From Clostridium sp. (GTDB taxonomy: Bacteria; Bacillota; Clostridia; Clostridiales; Clostridiaceae): a stretch of DNA of 59,554 nt. Shown here one piece after another: positions 44,797-53,711 of the stretch. Position 1 is the first letter of the stretch. Each line of letters starts with the position of its first letter. The stretch lies in assembly GCA_031292145.1 (NCBI GenBank), contig JARLHR010000108.1, positions 1 through 59,554 of the forward strand, read 5' to 3'. The position numbers were made by a program, and so were the translations under genes. The notes below the pieces were generated by a model. That model searched no databases, was not told where the DNA came from, and saw only the letters and a list, made by a program, of their open reading frames with translations.

Positions 44797-45495
44797 GTGA
44801 AAAGAATATTAATTATTGAAGATGACGAAAGTATTGCAGAATTAGAAAAAGATTATCTTGAAATAACAGGATTTGTAGCAGAGATTGCACAAGATGGAAA
44901 TAAGGGATTAGAACTAGCACTAAATGAAGATTTTGATCTAATATTGCTAGATGTTATGTTACCAGGAAAAGATGGATTTAAAATTTGCCAAGAAATAAGA
45001 GCAGCTAAAGAAATACCAATTTTAATGGTTACTGCTAAAAAAGAAGATATCTATAAAATTCAAGGATTAGGAATAGGAGCCGATGATTATATTGTAAAAC
45101 CATTTAGTCCAAGTGAACTTGTAGCAAGGGTAAATGCTCATATATCTAGGTATGAACGATTAACTTCGATAGAAAGAAACAATGATAATGAAAAAAGTTC
45201 AATAGTTATTGGAAGGATTAAAATTTTACTAAAGGCAAGAAGAGTTTTTGTTGAAGAAGAAGAAGTTAAGTTTGCTAATAAAGAATTTGAATTATTATTA
45301 TTTTTAGCATCAAATCCTAATATAGTATTTTCAAAAGATATATTATTAGATAGTATTTGGGGAGAGGAGTCTTTAGGTGATAATTCAACTGTAACAGTAC
45401 ATATTAACAGAATAAGAGAAAAAATTGAATTAGACAGTAGCACACCTCAATACATAGAGACCGTGTGGGGGGCTGGTTATAGATTTAACTTATGA
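44797..45495 (+). CDS. OmpR/PhoB-family response regulator
   Basis: 232 residues. Receiver domain with acidic pocket IEDDE, phosphorylated Asp52 in LILLDVMLPG and Lys about 101 in VKPFSP. The C-terminal winged helix (FANKEFELLLFLASNPN... VTVHINRIREKIE... VWGAGYRF) binds DNA. GTG start with GGGGG upstream. An 11-bp direct repeat at 45624-45653 in front of the efflux genes is a plausible target. Confidence 0.93.
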   Translation: MKRILIIEDDESIAELEKDYLEITGFVAEIAQDGNKGLELALNEDFDLILLDVMLPGKDGFKICQEIRAAKEIPILMVTAKKEDIYKIQGLGIGADDYIVKPFSPSELVARVNAHISRYERLTSIERNNDNEKSSIVIGRIKILLKARRVFVEEEEVKFANKEFELLLFLASNPNIVFSKDILLDSIWGEESLGDNSTVTVHINRIREKIELDSSTPQYIETVWGAGYRFNL

Positions 45496-45536
45496 AATTA
45501 TTGATAAATCATAATTTATATTATGATGGAATTTTA

Positions 45537-45578
45537 GAGGGCTTGTATAAAGATCATATTTTTTCACAAGTCCTATAA
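45537..45578 (+). terminator. Weak terminator-like hairpin after response regulator
   Basis: AGGGCTTGT and ACAAGTCCT pair over 9 bp with one G-U pair across a long loop; only a weak T tract follows. Readthrough is possible. Confidence 0.35.
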
Positions 45579-45623
45579 TTTCTAATATTAAATTTATATT
45601 TATCAGAAAAGTTCGATATATTA

Positions 45624-45653
45624 TTTAACATAAATTTAACATTGGTTTATATT
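45624..45653 (+). promoter_or_regulatory. Candidate response-regulator binding direct repeats
   Basis: TTTAACAT at 45624-45631 is repeated exactly at 45635-45642, an 11-bp period, with a weaker third copy TTTATATT at 45646-45653. OmpR/PhoB-type regulators bind such one-turn direct repeats. It lies about 125 bp before the efflux operon. Confidence 0.4.
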
Positions 45654-45778
45654 TTGTTTATAAATATGTAATAGGGATGTTACAATACATTATTATAATG
45701 AAAAAAGTAGCTTTATAAAATTTACTATCGCTAATAAAATTATATCGATAAAAATGACCAATTAAGGAGGAGACAATA

Positions 45779-47047
45779 TTGAAAAGATCATTTATAAGTT
45801 TAGTAGTTGCAGCATTAATTGTAGGAAATATTTCTGGAGTGCAAGCGGCTACCAATGATACTTCTAATGTATCAGGTAATAATAGTTCAAATTCAACTAG
45901 TAATGAAAATGCAATTAATATATCTCTCACAAATATAAAGGATATTATTATTCAAAACAATCAACAAGCTAAAATATATGAAAATACTAGAGAGAATACA
46001 AAATTAGATTATGATAATGCTAATACTGCAAAGAATACTGCAGAATCTAATTACAATACTGCAGTATCTAATTATAATACTGCAGAATCTGATTATAATA
46101 CTGCACTAGCTAAATATAATCAAGATCCAGCTAATAATACTAAACCAACAGCGCCAACAGCTGTTGACAAAACTGCACTAGATACAGCAGAACTTACACT
46201 AAATAAAGCAAAATATTCTTTAAGAACAGCTGATAATACCTATAATCAAAATATGCAGAGTTTAGTTGAAACAGCACAAAATGATTACATATCTTATGTG
46301 TTAAATGATTTACCTAGCAAAGATTATAACACAGCTGATGTGCAAGCATTAAAAAATGCAGCAGATGCAGCAAAGGTACAATACGATATGGGTTTTATTT
46401 CAGAAAATGATTACACTACAGCACAATTAAATTATACAAATGCACTTAATTCTTCTAATTCATCTAATGATACAGAAGAAAATGATAAAGCAAAATTATT
46501 AAATGATTTAGGATTATCATCAGGAGAAAATGTTATTTTTGATACAAACTTAGAACAGGATCTTAAAGATGTATCTACAATTAATTATAATAATGATTTG
46601 ACACAAATGTTTAATAATAATTTAACTTTACAAAATGATAATATTGCTATTGAACAAGCATCAGATAATAAAGATAATTATGATGGCAATAGCACGGATG
46701 AAAATGATGATAATTATGATAATACTTTAGAACAATATGATAATACATTAAATAGTGCTCAGGCAAAATTAGTTTTAGACAAAAATAATGCAGAAACAAA
46801 CTTCAAAACAAAATATGATGCTCTTATGAATTCATATGCAACTATGAAAAATAGTTATAATAGCTTACAACAACAAAATAATAGCTATGATGCTGAACAA
46901 GTACAATATGATTATGGATTTGCATCAAAACAAGCGGTAGATGAATCTAAAGTTAATTCGTTGAAAACTTCTGAAAGTTATCAAAAAGACGAATCTACAT
47001 TTTATGCAAATTATTTAAATTATATTGATATGAAAGAAGGGGACTAA
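45779..47047 (+). CDS. Secreted TolC-like coiled-coil protein
   Basis: 422 residues. An N-terminal signal peptide (KRSFISLVVAALIVGNISGVQA) is followed by an Asn/Ser-rich linker. Then come long helices rich in YNTA/NTAES units, with the TolC-like repeat logic of two similar halves: AKVQYDMGFISENDYTTAQLNY and, near the end, EQVQYDYGFASKQAVDESK. The Q-Y-x-x-G-x-x-S pattern is typical of outer membrane efflux proteins. In a single-membrane host it cannot be a classical outer membrane duct. TTG 45779 follows AAGGAGG by 8 nt. First gene of a four-gene efflux operon. Confidence 0.75.
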   Translation: MKRSFISLVVAALIVGNISGVQAATNDTSNVSGNNSSNSTSNENAINISLTNIKDIIIQNNQQAKIYENTRENTKLDYDNANTAKNTAESNYNTAVSNYNTAESDYNTALAKYNQDPANNTKPTAPTAVDKTALDTAELTLNKAKYSLRTADNTYNQNMQSLVETAQNDYISYVLNDLPSKDYNTADVQALKNAADAAKVQYDMGFISENDYTTAQLNYTNALNSSNSSNDTEENDKAKLLNDLGLSSGENVIFDTNLEQDLKDVSTINYNNDLTQMFNNNLTLQNDNIAIEQASDNKDNYDGNSTDENDDNYDNTLEQYDNTLNSAQAKLVLDKNNAETNFKTKYDALMNSYATMKNSYNSLQQQNNSYDAEQVQYDYGFASKQAVDESKVNSLKTSESYQKDESTFYANYLNYIDMKEGD

Positions 47048-47048
47048 A

Positions 47049-48509
47049 TTGAAACTATTATTTAAAAAGAAAAATTTAGTTAACAACGAAATTGAAAGTA
47101 AGGGAATTGTAACTAAAAAGTTTTTTAATAAAAAAATTATAAGCGTGATAGCTGCGGTGCTTGTAATTGCTGGAGGATTTGGAATTTATAAATTTAAATT
47201 TGCTAAGTCTAAGACAACGCAAAATAATGTAAGATATACAACACTTAAGAAGACAAATGTTGAATCCACAATTAGTTCTTCAGGAACAATAAAAAGTGGA
47301 ACGTCTACAAATGTATATTCTAATCTTGATTATAATGTTCAAAATATTAATGTTGCTGTTGGGGATGTTGTAAAAAAAGGTGATGTTTTAGCCACAATAG
47401 ATACTACGACTTTACAGCAAGATATTGATCAAAATCAGCAAACTGTTACTTCCACTGAGCAAAAGAATCAATTAGCTTTGGCAAATGCTAAGCAAAAATA
47501 TGACAATTTACAATATTTACATGATAATAATTTAGAGACTGATGCAATAAATGCACAAAAAGCTCTTGATACAGATAAACTTGATCTTGAAGAAAAAAGT
47601 AAAGTTTTAGATTATGATAAAGCAATGCTTCAAAAAGGACAAGTTTCTCAAGACACAGTAAATAAAGCGCAAACAGATTATCAGAATGCGCAAGGGGCTG
47701 TAGATAAAGACAGTGTTGCATTGGAAGCTGCAAAAGTTACAGATGATCAAAATTTAGCACAAGCAAAGAGTGATTATAATACTGCTGCGGCAACTGCAAA
47801 TGATCAAAGTAGTGAACTTCAATTACAAGCTAAAAAAGATCAATTAAAAAATGGTCAAGTTGTAGCACCAGTAGATGGCACAATAACTAATGTAAATGCT
47901 GTTGTAGGTCAAGAAAGTACTGGAGCATTATTTGTAATTCAAGATTTAAGTAATTTACAAATAACTGCAACTGTAGATGAAACAGATATTAATAAGATAA
48001 AAGTTGGACAAAGAGTAGAAGTGACAACACAAGCAAGTGGAAGTGACATCATTGAAGGAAAAGTTATAAGCTTTGAGCCCGTTTCTAGTGCAACTAGTGT
48101 TAGTAGTACTAATACTACTAGCACTAGTAGCGGCGGTAAGACTAGTACATCTAGCAGTAGTAGTAGTTCAACAAGTACTGATGTAACTTTTAATGTTGTT
48201 ATACAAATAACAGGTCAAAATGATAAAATAAAGGTAGGAATGGACTCGGTTGTAAATATTGTTACAGATGAACAGGATAATGTATATGCTGCACCATATG
48301 ATGCTGTAATTAGAAAGAATGGAAAAGATGAAGTTTATGCTGCAGTAAATGAAGGGGGTAAGTATGTAGTTAAAGAGGTTCCAGTAACTGAAGGGTTACA
48401 AGCATCTGCTGATGTTGAAATCCAAGGGGATCTTACAGATGGAATGATTATTCTTGATAATCCATCAAATTATACTGTGGGAAGCACAGTAGATATAAAG
48501 AAGAGGTGA
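47049..48509 (+). CDS. MacA/HlyD-like efflux adaptor (membrane fusion protein)
   Basis: 486 residues. One N-terminal membrane helix (about 30-52), then a lipoyl half-motif (SSGTIKSGTSTNVYSNLDYNV), a coiled-coil hairpin (~120-265), the second lipoyl half (GQVVAPVDGTITNVNAVVGQ) and a beta barrel (LQITATVDETDINKIKVGQ). A Ser/Thr-only stretch of about 35 residues interrupts the barrel region near 345-380. It should link the permease to the coiled-coil protein. TTG start, 1 nt after the upstream stop. Confidence 0.9.
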   Translation: MKLLFKKKNLVNNEIESKGIVTKKFFNKKIISVIAAVLVIAGGFGIYKFKFAKSKTTQNNVRYTTLKKTNVESTISSSGTIKSGTSTNVYSNLDYNVQNINVAVGDVVKKGDVLATIDTTTLQQDIDQNQQTVTSTEQKNQLALANAKQKYDNLQYLHDNNLETDAINAQKALDTDKLDLEEKSKVLDYDKAMLQKGQVSQDTVNKAQTDYQNAQGAVDKDSVALEAAKVTDDQNLAQAKSDYNTAAATANDQSSELQLQAKKDQLKNGQVVAPVDGTITNVNAVVGQESTGALFVIQDLSNLQITATVDETDINKIKVGQRVEVTTQASGSDIIEGKVISFEPVSSATSVSSTNTTSTSSGGKTSTSSSSSSSTSTDVTFNVVIQITGQNDKIKVGMDSVVNIVTDEQDNVYAAPYDAVIRKNGKDEVYAAVNEGGKYVVKEVPVTEGLQASADVEIQGDLTDGMIILDNPSNYTVGSTVDIKKR

Positions 48510-48514
48510 GTTTT

Positions 48515-49252
48515 TTGAGTGATAATATAATAGAAATGAAAGATATTACAAAAAGCTTTTATATAGGAACTCCTAATCAATTAAATATATTAAAAGGAAT
48601 AGATATTACTGTAAAAGAAGGAGAATTTGTATCTATAATTGGTTCATCAGGTTCTGGAAAAAGTACATTGATGAATATTATAGGGGCGCTTGATAGACCA
48701 ACCACTGGAAATTACATCTTAGATGGTACGAATATTGATGAAATATCTGATAATGGTTTATCAGAAGTTAGAAATAAACAAATTGGTTTTGTATTTCAAA
48801 CCTATAATTTAATACCAAGAAGTTCTGCCTTGAAAAATGTTGAGTTACCTATGCTTTATTATGGAATGAGCAGAAGAGAAAGAAGAGAACGTGCAGAAGT
48901 CCTTTTGGATCTTGTTGGAATGAAAGACAGAATGGATCATCAACCTAATGAATTATCAGGAGGTCAAAAGCAAAGGGTTGCCATAGCTAGAGCTCTTGCA
49001 AATAATCCAAGTATAATACTTGCTGATGAACCAACAGGTGCTCTTGATTCTTCAACAGGTAGACTAGTAATGGATCTATTTCATAAGGTTCATACACAAG
49101 AAGGAAAAACCATTGTACTTATTACCCATAATAATGAACTTGCAGATGAGACCCAAAGAATTATAACTTTGAAAGATGGAAATATAATATCTGATAAAGA
49201 AAATACAAATTATTATAGAAGATTCCAAGAAGAGGAAAAAATATGTTTATAA
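48515..49252 (+). CDS. ABC transporter ATP-binding protein, MacB/LolD type
   Basis: 245 residues. Walker A GSSGSGKST, Q-loop VFQTYNLIP, signature ELSGGQKQRVAIARAL, Walker B IILADEPTGALD and H-loop LITHN are all present. Belongs to the group that powers FtsX-like permeases. TTG 48515 has AGAGGTGAG 5 nt upstream; GTG 48506 overlaps that site and the preceding stop. It overlaps the permease gene by 10 nt. Confidence 0.95.
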   Translation: MSDNIIEMKDITKSFYIGTPNQLNILKGIDITVKEGEFVSIIGSSGSGKSTLMNIIGALDRPTTGNYILDGTNIDEISDNGLSEVRNKQIGFVFQTYNLIPRSSALKNVELPMLYYGMSRRERRERAEVLLDLVGMKDRMDHQPNELSGGQKQRVAIARALANNPSIILADEPTGALDSSTGRLVMDLFHKVHTQEGKTIVLITHNNELADETQRIITLKDGNIISDKENTNYYRRFQEEEKICL

Positions 49253-50700
49253 AAGAAAATATAATGCTTGCAATAGCAGGCCTTAAATCAAATAAAATGC
49301 GTGCATTGCTTACAATGTTAGGAATAATAATAGGTATAGCATCTGTAATTGGTGTTGTTTCTGTTGGAAATGCAATGACATCATCTGTAACAAATTCAAT
49401 GGGTCAAATGGGTGCTAGTAATATTACAGTCAACGTACAACAAAAAGATACTACTGGCACAAATACAAGTGGTTCTTATGGTAATGGAGGACAATCAGGA
49501 ACAGGAAATAATAAAAATTCTTCTGGTAATAGTGGAGGAAATAAATCTGGTGGTGCTAGCGGTGGAGGAAATAGATCTGGTGGTGCCGGAGGAGCTAATC
49601 CACTTGGAGCACTTGGCGGAGGCTTCGGAGGCGGAAGACCAGGTGGAATGACAGCTGGCAGACCAGGTAGTTCAAAGGTATCTTCACAAAAAGATACAGA
49701 TCTTATGACTATGGAACAAATACAAACCCTGCAAAATGATTTTAGTGATGAAATAGATGATATAAGTATATCTGAAGATGGAAGCTCTGGAAAAGTTAAG
49801 CAAGGTACAGCGTATGCTAATGTACAGATAAATGGAACAAATGTAGGATTTCAGGGTGTTAAAAATATACAAATGCAAAGTGGGAGATACATTTCACAAG
49901 ACGATATTGATGGGGCTAGAAATGTAGCAGTAGTTTCTGATAAGTTAGTTACTAACGTATTTGGTAGTGGAGTTAATCCAGTAGGTCAAAATATAGAGGT
50001 TTATACATCAAAGGCAATATACACATATACAATAGTTGGAGTGTATCAATACAAAGCTCAAGGTAATAGTAGAACAGATTCTGATGCTAATTTATCTACA
50101 GATTTATATATTCCAATAACTGTTGAAAAAAAGACGGCGACTAATAAGAATTTTCAAACGTTTCAAATAAAGGCTAAAGATGGGGTTGATGTACAAACTC
50201 TTACAAATGATTTATCAAATGATTTATCAAATATTTATGCTAGAAACCCTAAGTTCCAAGCTTCTGCAAGTAACATGGAAAGTATGCTTGAATCAATGAC
50301 TACAATGATGAGTTCAATAGCAATAGCTATATCTGCAATTGCTGCAATATCACTTTTTGTAGGTGGAATTGGAGTAATGAATATAATGCTTGTATCCGTT
50401 ACTGAAAGAACAAGGGAAATAGGAACAAGAAAAGCCCTTGGAGCTAAAAGTAGTCATATAAAAATGCAATTTATTATTGAATCTATGATAATATGTGCAA
50501 TTGGTGGTATTATAGGAATAATTCTAGGTTTAGGAGCTGGAGCAGCAGGTTCTAAAGCTATGGGATATGCAGCAACAGTTTCGCCATTTGTAATTATAGC
50601 AAGTTTCACATTCTCAATGTTTATTGGTGTTTTCTTTGGATATTACCCAGCAAAGAAGGCAGCAGAACTTGACCCGATTGAAGCACTTAGATATGAATAA
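49243..50700 (+). CDS. MacB-like FtsX-family ABC permease
   Basis: 485 residues. The N-terminal membrane helix (NKMRALLTMLGIIIGIASVIGVVSVG) precedes a large extracytoplasmic domain. Three C-terminal helices with the FtsX core follow (ISLFVGGIGVMNIMLVSVTERTREIGTRKALGAK and the ending DPIEALRYE). An about 80-residue Gly/Ser/Asn-rich insert (about 65-145) sits in the extracytoplasmic domain. It exports peptides, lipids or drugs with the ATPase encoded by the overlapping gene; the substrate is unknown. GAGGAAAA precedes ATG. Confidence 0.93.
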   Translation: MFIKENIMLAIAGLKSNKMRALLTMLGIIIGIASVIGVVSVGNAMTSSVTNSMGQMGASNITVNVQQKDTTGTNTSGSYGNGGQSGTGNNKNSSGNSGGNKSGGASGGGNRSGGAGGANPLGALGGGFGGGRPGGMTAGRPGSSKVSSQKDTDLMTMEQIQTLQNDFSDEIDDISISEDGSSGKVKQGTAYANVQINGTNVGFQGVKNIQMQSGRYISQDDIDGARNVAVVSDKLVTNVFGSGVNPVGQNIEVYTSKAIYTYTIVGVYQYKAQGNSRTDSDANLSTDLYIPITVEKKTATNKNFQTFQIKAKDGVDVQTLTNDLSNDLSNIYARNPKFQASASNMESMLESMTTMMSSIAIAISAIAAISLFVGGIGVMNIMLVSVTERTREIGTRKALGAKSSHIKMQFIIESMIICAIGGIIGIILGLGAGAAGSKAMGYAATVSPFVIIASFTFSMFIGVFFGYYPAKKAAELDPIEALRYE

Positions 50701-50784
50701 GAAAGTGACTGTATCTCGTTTCAATTAGCAATTCACAATTTATAATTAATGACTGTTGTGAATTGGAAAAATAATATATAAAAT

Positions 50785-50837
50785 AAAAAACCATGCATAA
50801 ATGGGTAAATTAATTACCTTATATGCATGGTTTTTAT
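50785..50837. terminator. Bidirectional terminator between efflux operon and ytaF
   Basis: AAAAACCATGCATA and TATGCATGGTTTTT pair perfectly over 14 bp, with an inner GGGTAA/TTACC stem. Usable in both directions for the converging genes. Confidence 0.85.
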
Positions 50838-50918
50838 TCATAAATATTTATAAATATCCTTCTTTCAATAACACCATCATCCATTCGTCACTATGCACCA
50901 TTTATTTCTTTTATGAAA

Positions 50919-51542
50919 TTATATGAAAGCTTCATATATACCTAATAGAATTAAGATAATTCCACAAACTAGATTTCCATTTTTATATAAGTATTTAGAA
51001 ATATTGAACTTAAAGCTAAATGAACCAAAATAAAGAAAAAAAATAGAAATAATAAAGTAAAAAAACACACTAAGATTAATGTTAATACCTGTAATACCAG
51101 CTGCAAAAGTTGTACAGATTGTATTTAAAATGAGGGCAATAGAAAGATTTATACATTCCATTATGTCTATGTGTTTTGATTTATCTAAATCTATTATACT
51201 AGGATTTTCTATAATGATTTTATATTGAAGTGCACTTTCAAAATAGTAAGAAGTATCGAACCCTGAATGTTGTTTTTGTAGCCTAATATTCTCAGAAATA
51301 AAATAAATTCCAGTAAAACTTAAAAGAACAGCACCAAAGATGTTACCAAGTTTAGGTTCAAAAAAAATTAAAATAAATTTACCAAGGTACATGGATAATA
51401 AGGTGCCTAAAGTGGTTATAATTGTAGTTAGTAATACTATAAATCTAGGAAGATGAATATTTTTAAGTTTATAATCTAAAGAAACTTGCAAGGCAGTTAA
51501 ATTTATAGATATAGCTAATAAAAGTGATGATAAAAAGATCAT
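50919..51542 (-). CDS. ytaF: Sporulation membrane protein YtaF
   Basis: 207 residues with about six membrane helices in two halves. A soluble loop in the middle carries the family's DLDKSKHIDIMECINLSIAL, typical of YtaF and its relatives in the MntP-like superfamily. Role in sporulation known only from expression in Bacillus; mechanism unknown. AGGAG precedes the start on the minus strand. Converges on the efflux operon. Confidence 0.85.
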   Translation of the reverse strand: MIFLSSLLLAISINLTALQVSLDYKLKNIHLPRFIVLLTTIITTLGTLLSMYLGKFILIFFEPKLGNIFGAVLLSFTGIYFISENIRLQKQHSGFDTSYYFESALQYKIIIENPSIIDLDKSKHIDIMECINLSIALILNTICTTFAAGITGININLSVFFYFIISIFFLYFGSFSFKFNISKYLYKNGNLVCGIILILLGIYEAFI

Positions 51543-51731
51543 AGTAAGCTCCTAATAAATTATTTTAATATAATATATTCCTATAATCTGAAAATGTTAT
51601 GATTTGATAAAATTATAGAATTTGCGTGGAAATATTTTAAATTTATTTTAACGTAAAAATACATGATTTATATATTCCTTGTACTATGTTATAATATTAT
51701 GGAAAATTCTTAATTAATGGAAGGTGATGCT

Positions 51732-51911
51732 ATGTTTACTAAGGAAGAACTTTTGGTAGTTGAAGATGCATTAAGGATTGCTGATGCAGAATATATAAAA
51801 TTAATTGATGAAAATAAGAACAACAAAAATAAAATGGTTGCTTTTAATAGAAAACAAAAGAAGCTATGGCTAGTTCAAAATAAGTTGAAGAAACTTATTG
51901 AAGAAAAATAA
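51732..51911 (+). CDS. Small coiled-coil protein of unknown function
   Basis: 59 residues, charged and helical (EELLVVEDALRIADAEYIKLID... KKLWLVQNKLKKLIEEK), no cysteine or membrane segment. ATG 51732 follows GGAAGGTGA by 4 nt; ATG 51717 overlaps that site. I do not recognise a family. Confidence 0.6.
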   Translation: MFTKEELLVVEDALRIADAEYIKLIDENKNNKNKMVAFNRKQKKLWLVQNKLKKLIEEK

Positions 51912-52054
51912 CGTGGAATCTAAATTTATACTATAACTTGCCGAAAGAAAGGATATTCTGTTGTTTCGATTGCCATAGAATATGGCCGTGGATTTCTATA
52001 GTAAAGTATATATTATTTATTTGTATATATAATGAAAAAAGAGGTGGAAAATAT

Positions 52055-52396
52055 ATGAAAGAATTATTCCGAGTTAAAGATTTGGTATTTTATGAAGAAG
52101 AGTTTGTAGATGATTTAAATGATTATAAAGATATAATTGACATAATACAAGAATTAAGTCCAAATTTAAATTATGAAATAATAGAAGTTGCAGGGGATAA
52201 TGGTTGTTGCGATAAGACTAAAAAAAATTATTTGGTTGAGATTATTGGTTATATTGATGAAAATGATGAATTTATTACTAAGGAAGAAAGAGATGCCATG
52301 GGAGCAATGGCACTTAATAAAAAGTTTGATTTATTTGTTATAACTGTACATAAATGTACTTCTTGCAATAAATGGGTGATATCATTATTAGAGTAA
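52055..52396 (+). CDS. Unknown cysteine-containing small protein
   Basis: 113 residues, acidic. A CC pair (GDNGCCDKTKK) and a C-terminal CxxC (HKCTSCNKWVISLLE) could bind metal. No known domain recognised. ATG 52055 is supported by AGAGGTGG about 10 nt upstream; the longer frame from 51938 is not. Terminator follows. Confidence 0.6.
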   Translation: MKELFRVKDLVFYEEEFVDDLNDYKDIIDIIQELSPNLNYEIIEVAGDNGCCDKTKKNYLVEIIGYIDENDEFITKEERDAMGAMALNKKFDLFVITVHKCTSCNKWVISLLE

Positions 52397-52434
52397 CAAT
52401 TAACACCAATTAGGAAAAAACTTAAGAGAGTTAT

Positions 52435-52491
52435 AAGATAAAAGTGGTAAGTTATGGACGAAATCCTCAACTTGTCACTTTTATCTTTTTA
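52435..52491 (+). terminator. Terminator after the 113-aa gene
   Basis: AAGATAAAAGTG and CACTTTTATCTT are perfect 12-bp arms, extended by GTAAGTT/CAACTTG-type pairing and followed by T5. The remaining 280 bp to the next gene hold a small AAGTCTA/TAGACTT dyad (about 52611-52635) and nothing else I can identify. Confidence 0.8.
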
Positions 52492-52773
52492 CCTATTATA
52501 AAATCTAGTTTCTTTAGTTTGTATAAAATAAATTTAGTAAGTTAAATTAAATATGCTGAATAAAGTCGTAAGCAAAAAAGAGGTTAGAAGGCTAATTTCT
52601 TACATAAACTTAAGTCTAATTTAAATTAGTAGACTTTGATGCATAATATAGCGCAGAAATACTAGCAATTTTTATTTGGTATTTTATTACTATTTATAAT
52701 AAAAATATATTACATAGTATGATAATTCTTGGGACAGTATATACATATAGGGTTTAAAAGGTGGTGAATATAA

Positions 52774-53679
52774 ATGATAAAGAAAATAAGTATTTTTATA
52801 ATATGTTTTTTAATTTTTTTTAATATTCCTATAGTTCCAGGAGCATCTGAAGATAAAGATTATAAGACTACGATGAAGCAGGATATTCTAATTCTTATGT
52901 TGGCATACCCAGAATATGTTGTAGGAGTAGAAAAGAAGAATGATGATTGTTATATAGTTATGAAATCAGGTGAAAAAATTATTTATGATGATAAAAAACA
53001 GAAGAATCATGAAGAAAAATTATCAAATCCGGATCTTCAAGATATGTTAGAGCAGGAATATCCTCTTGAAACTATAACTGAAATTATGGATAAAAACTTT
53101 GACCCTGGCAGAGCTAGACATTATGAACTTTTAAGTGAAGTATATGGAAATTCTAAAGGGGCTATAGAAAAGAACTTAACTACTTTGAAGTATGGATACA
53201 CGAATTATCAATTTAATAGTAAAAATAATGCAAATGCATCTTTAGAAGCAGTATTAAAAGAGCTAATGCCTCTAGCAAAATCTCGAAGTGATATAGGAAG
53301 TATTCTTTATCCAGCTAGCGGAACTTATAATTATAGAGTTATATCGGGAACTGGAAGGCTAAGTCCTCATTCTTATGGAATTGCCATTGATTTAAAAAGT
53401 GACAAAAGAGATTATTGGAAGTGGAGCTCAGTGGAAGGCGGAAAGAAAAGGTTATCAGAGTACCCTGGGGAGCTAGTAGAAGCCTTTGAAAAAAATAATT
53501 TTGTTTGGGGAGGAAAATGGGGGCATTTTGACATTCTACATTTTGAGTATAGACCTGAAATAATCTTAAAAGCTAGATATTTTAAGGCGTGGAATAATAA
53601 AAGCCTGTGGTATGAAGGTGTTCCTTTAAATGAAAATGTTAACAAGTATATTGAAATAATTGATAGTGCCATACAATAA
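52774..53679 (+). CDS. Secreted M15-family D-Ala-D-Ala carboxypeptidase-like protein
   Basis: 301 residues with a signal peptide (residues 1-24, ending VPGA-S). The zinc peptidase motifs of family M15 are present: SPHSYGIAIDLK gives His and Asp ligands, and GHFDILHFEYRPE gives the catalytic Asp/Glu region and the third ligand His. It probably trims peptidoglycan stem peptides, as in VanY or CwlK. The N-terminal ~110 residues are of unknown fold. GGTGGTGA precedes ATG. The next gene, 32 bp downstream, is another secreted enzyme. Confidence 0.85.
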   Translation: MIKKISIFIICFLIFFNIPIVPGASEDKDYKTTMKQDILILMLAYPEYVVGVEKKNDDCYIVMKSGEKIIYDDKKQKNHEEKLSNPDLQDMLEQEYPLETITEIMDKNFDPGRARHYELLSEVYGNSKGAIEKNLTTLKYGYTNYQFNSKNNANASLEAVLKELMPLAKSRSDIGSILYPASGTYNYRVISGTGRLSPHSYGIAIDLKSDKRDYWKWSSVEGGKKRLSEYPGELVEAFEKNNFVWGGKWGHFDILHFEYRPEIILKARYFKAWNNKSLWYEGVPLNENVNKYIEIIDSAIQ

Positions 53680-53711
53680 AGTACTTTTATTTAGAAAGGG
53701 GTATTTAAAAT

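Noticed and set aside
49412-49651. Alternative plus-strand frame inside the permease gene
   Set aside because: Arises from the Gly-rich repeat read in another frame; no ribosome site.
51912-52054. Riboswitch-like structure before the 113-aa gene
   Set aside because: An ATATTCT/AGAATAT dyad is present, but no known riboswitch core could be matched.
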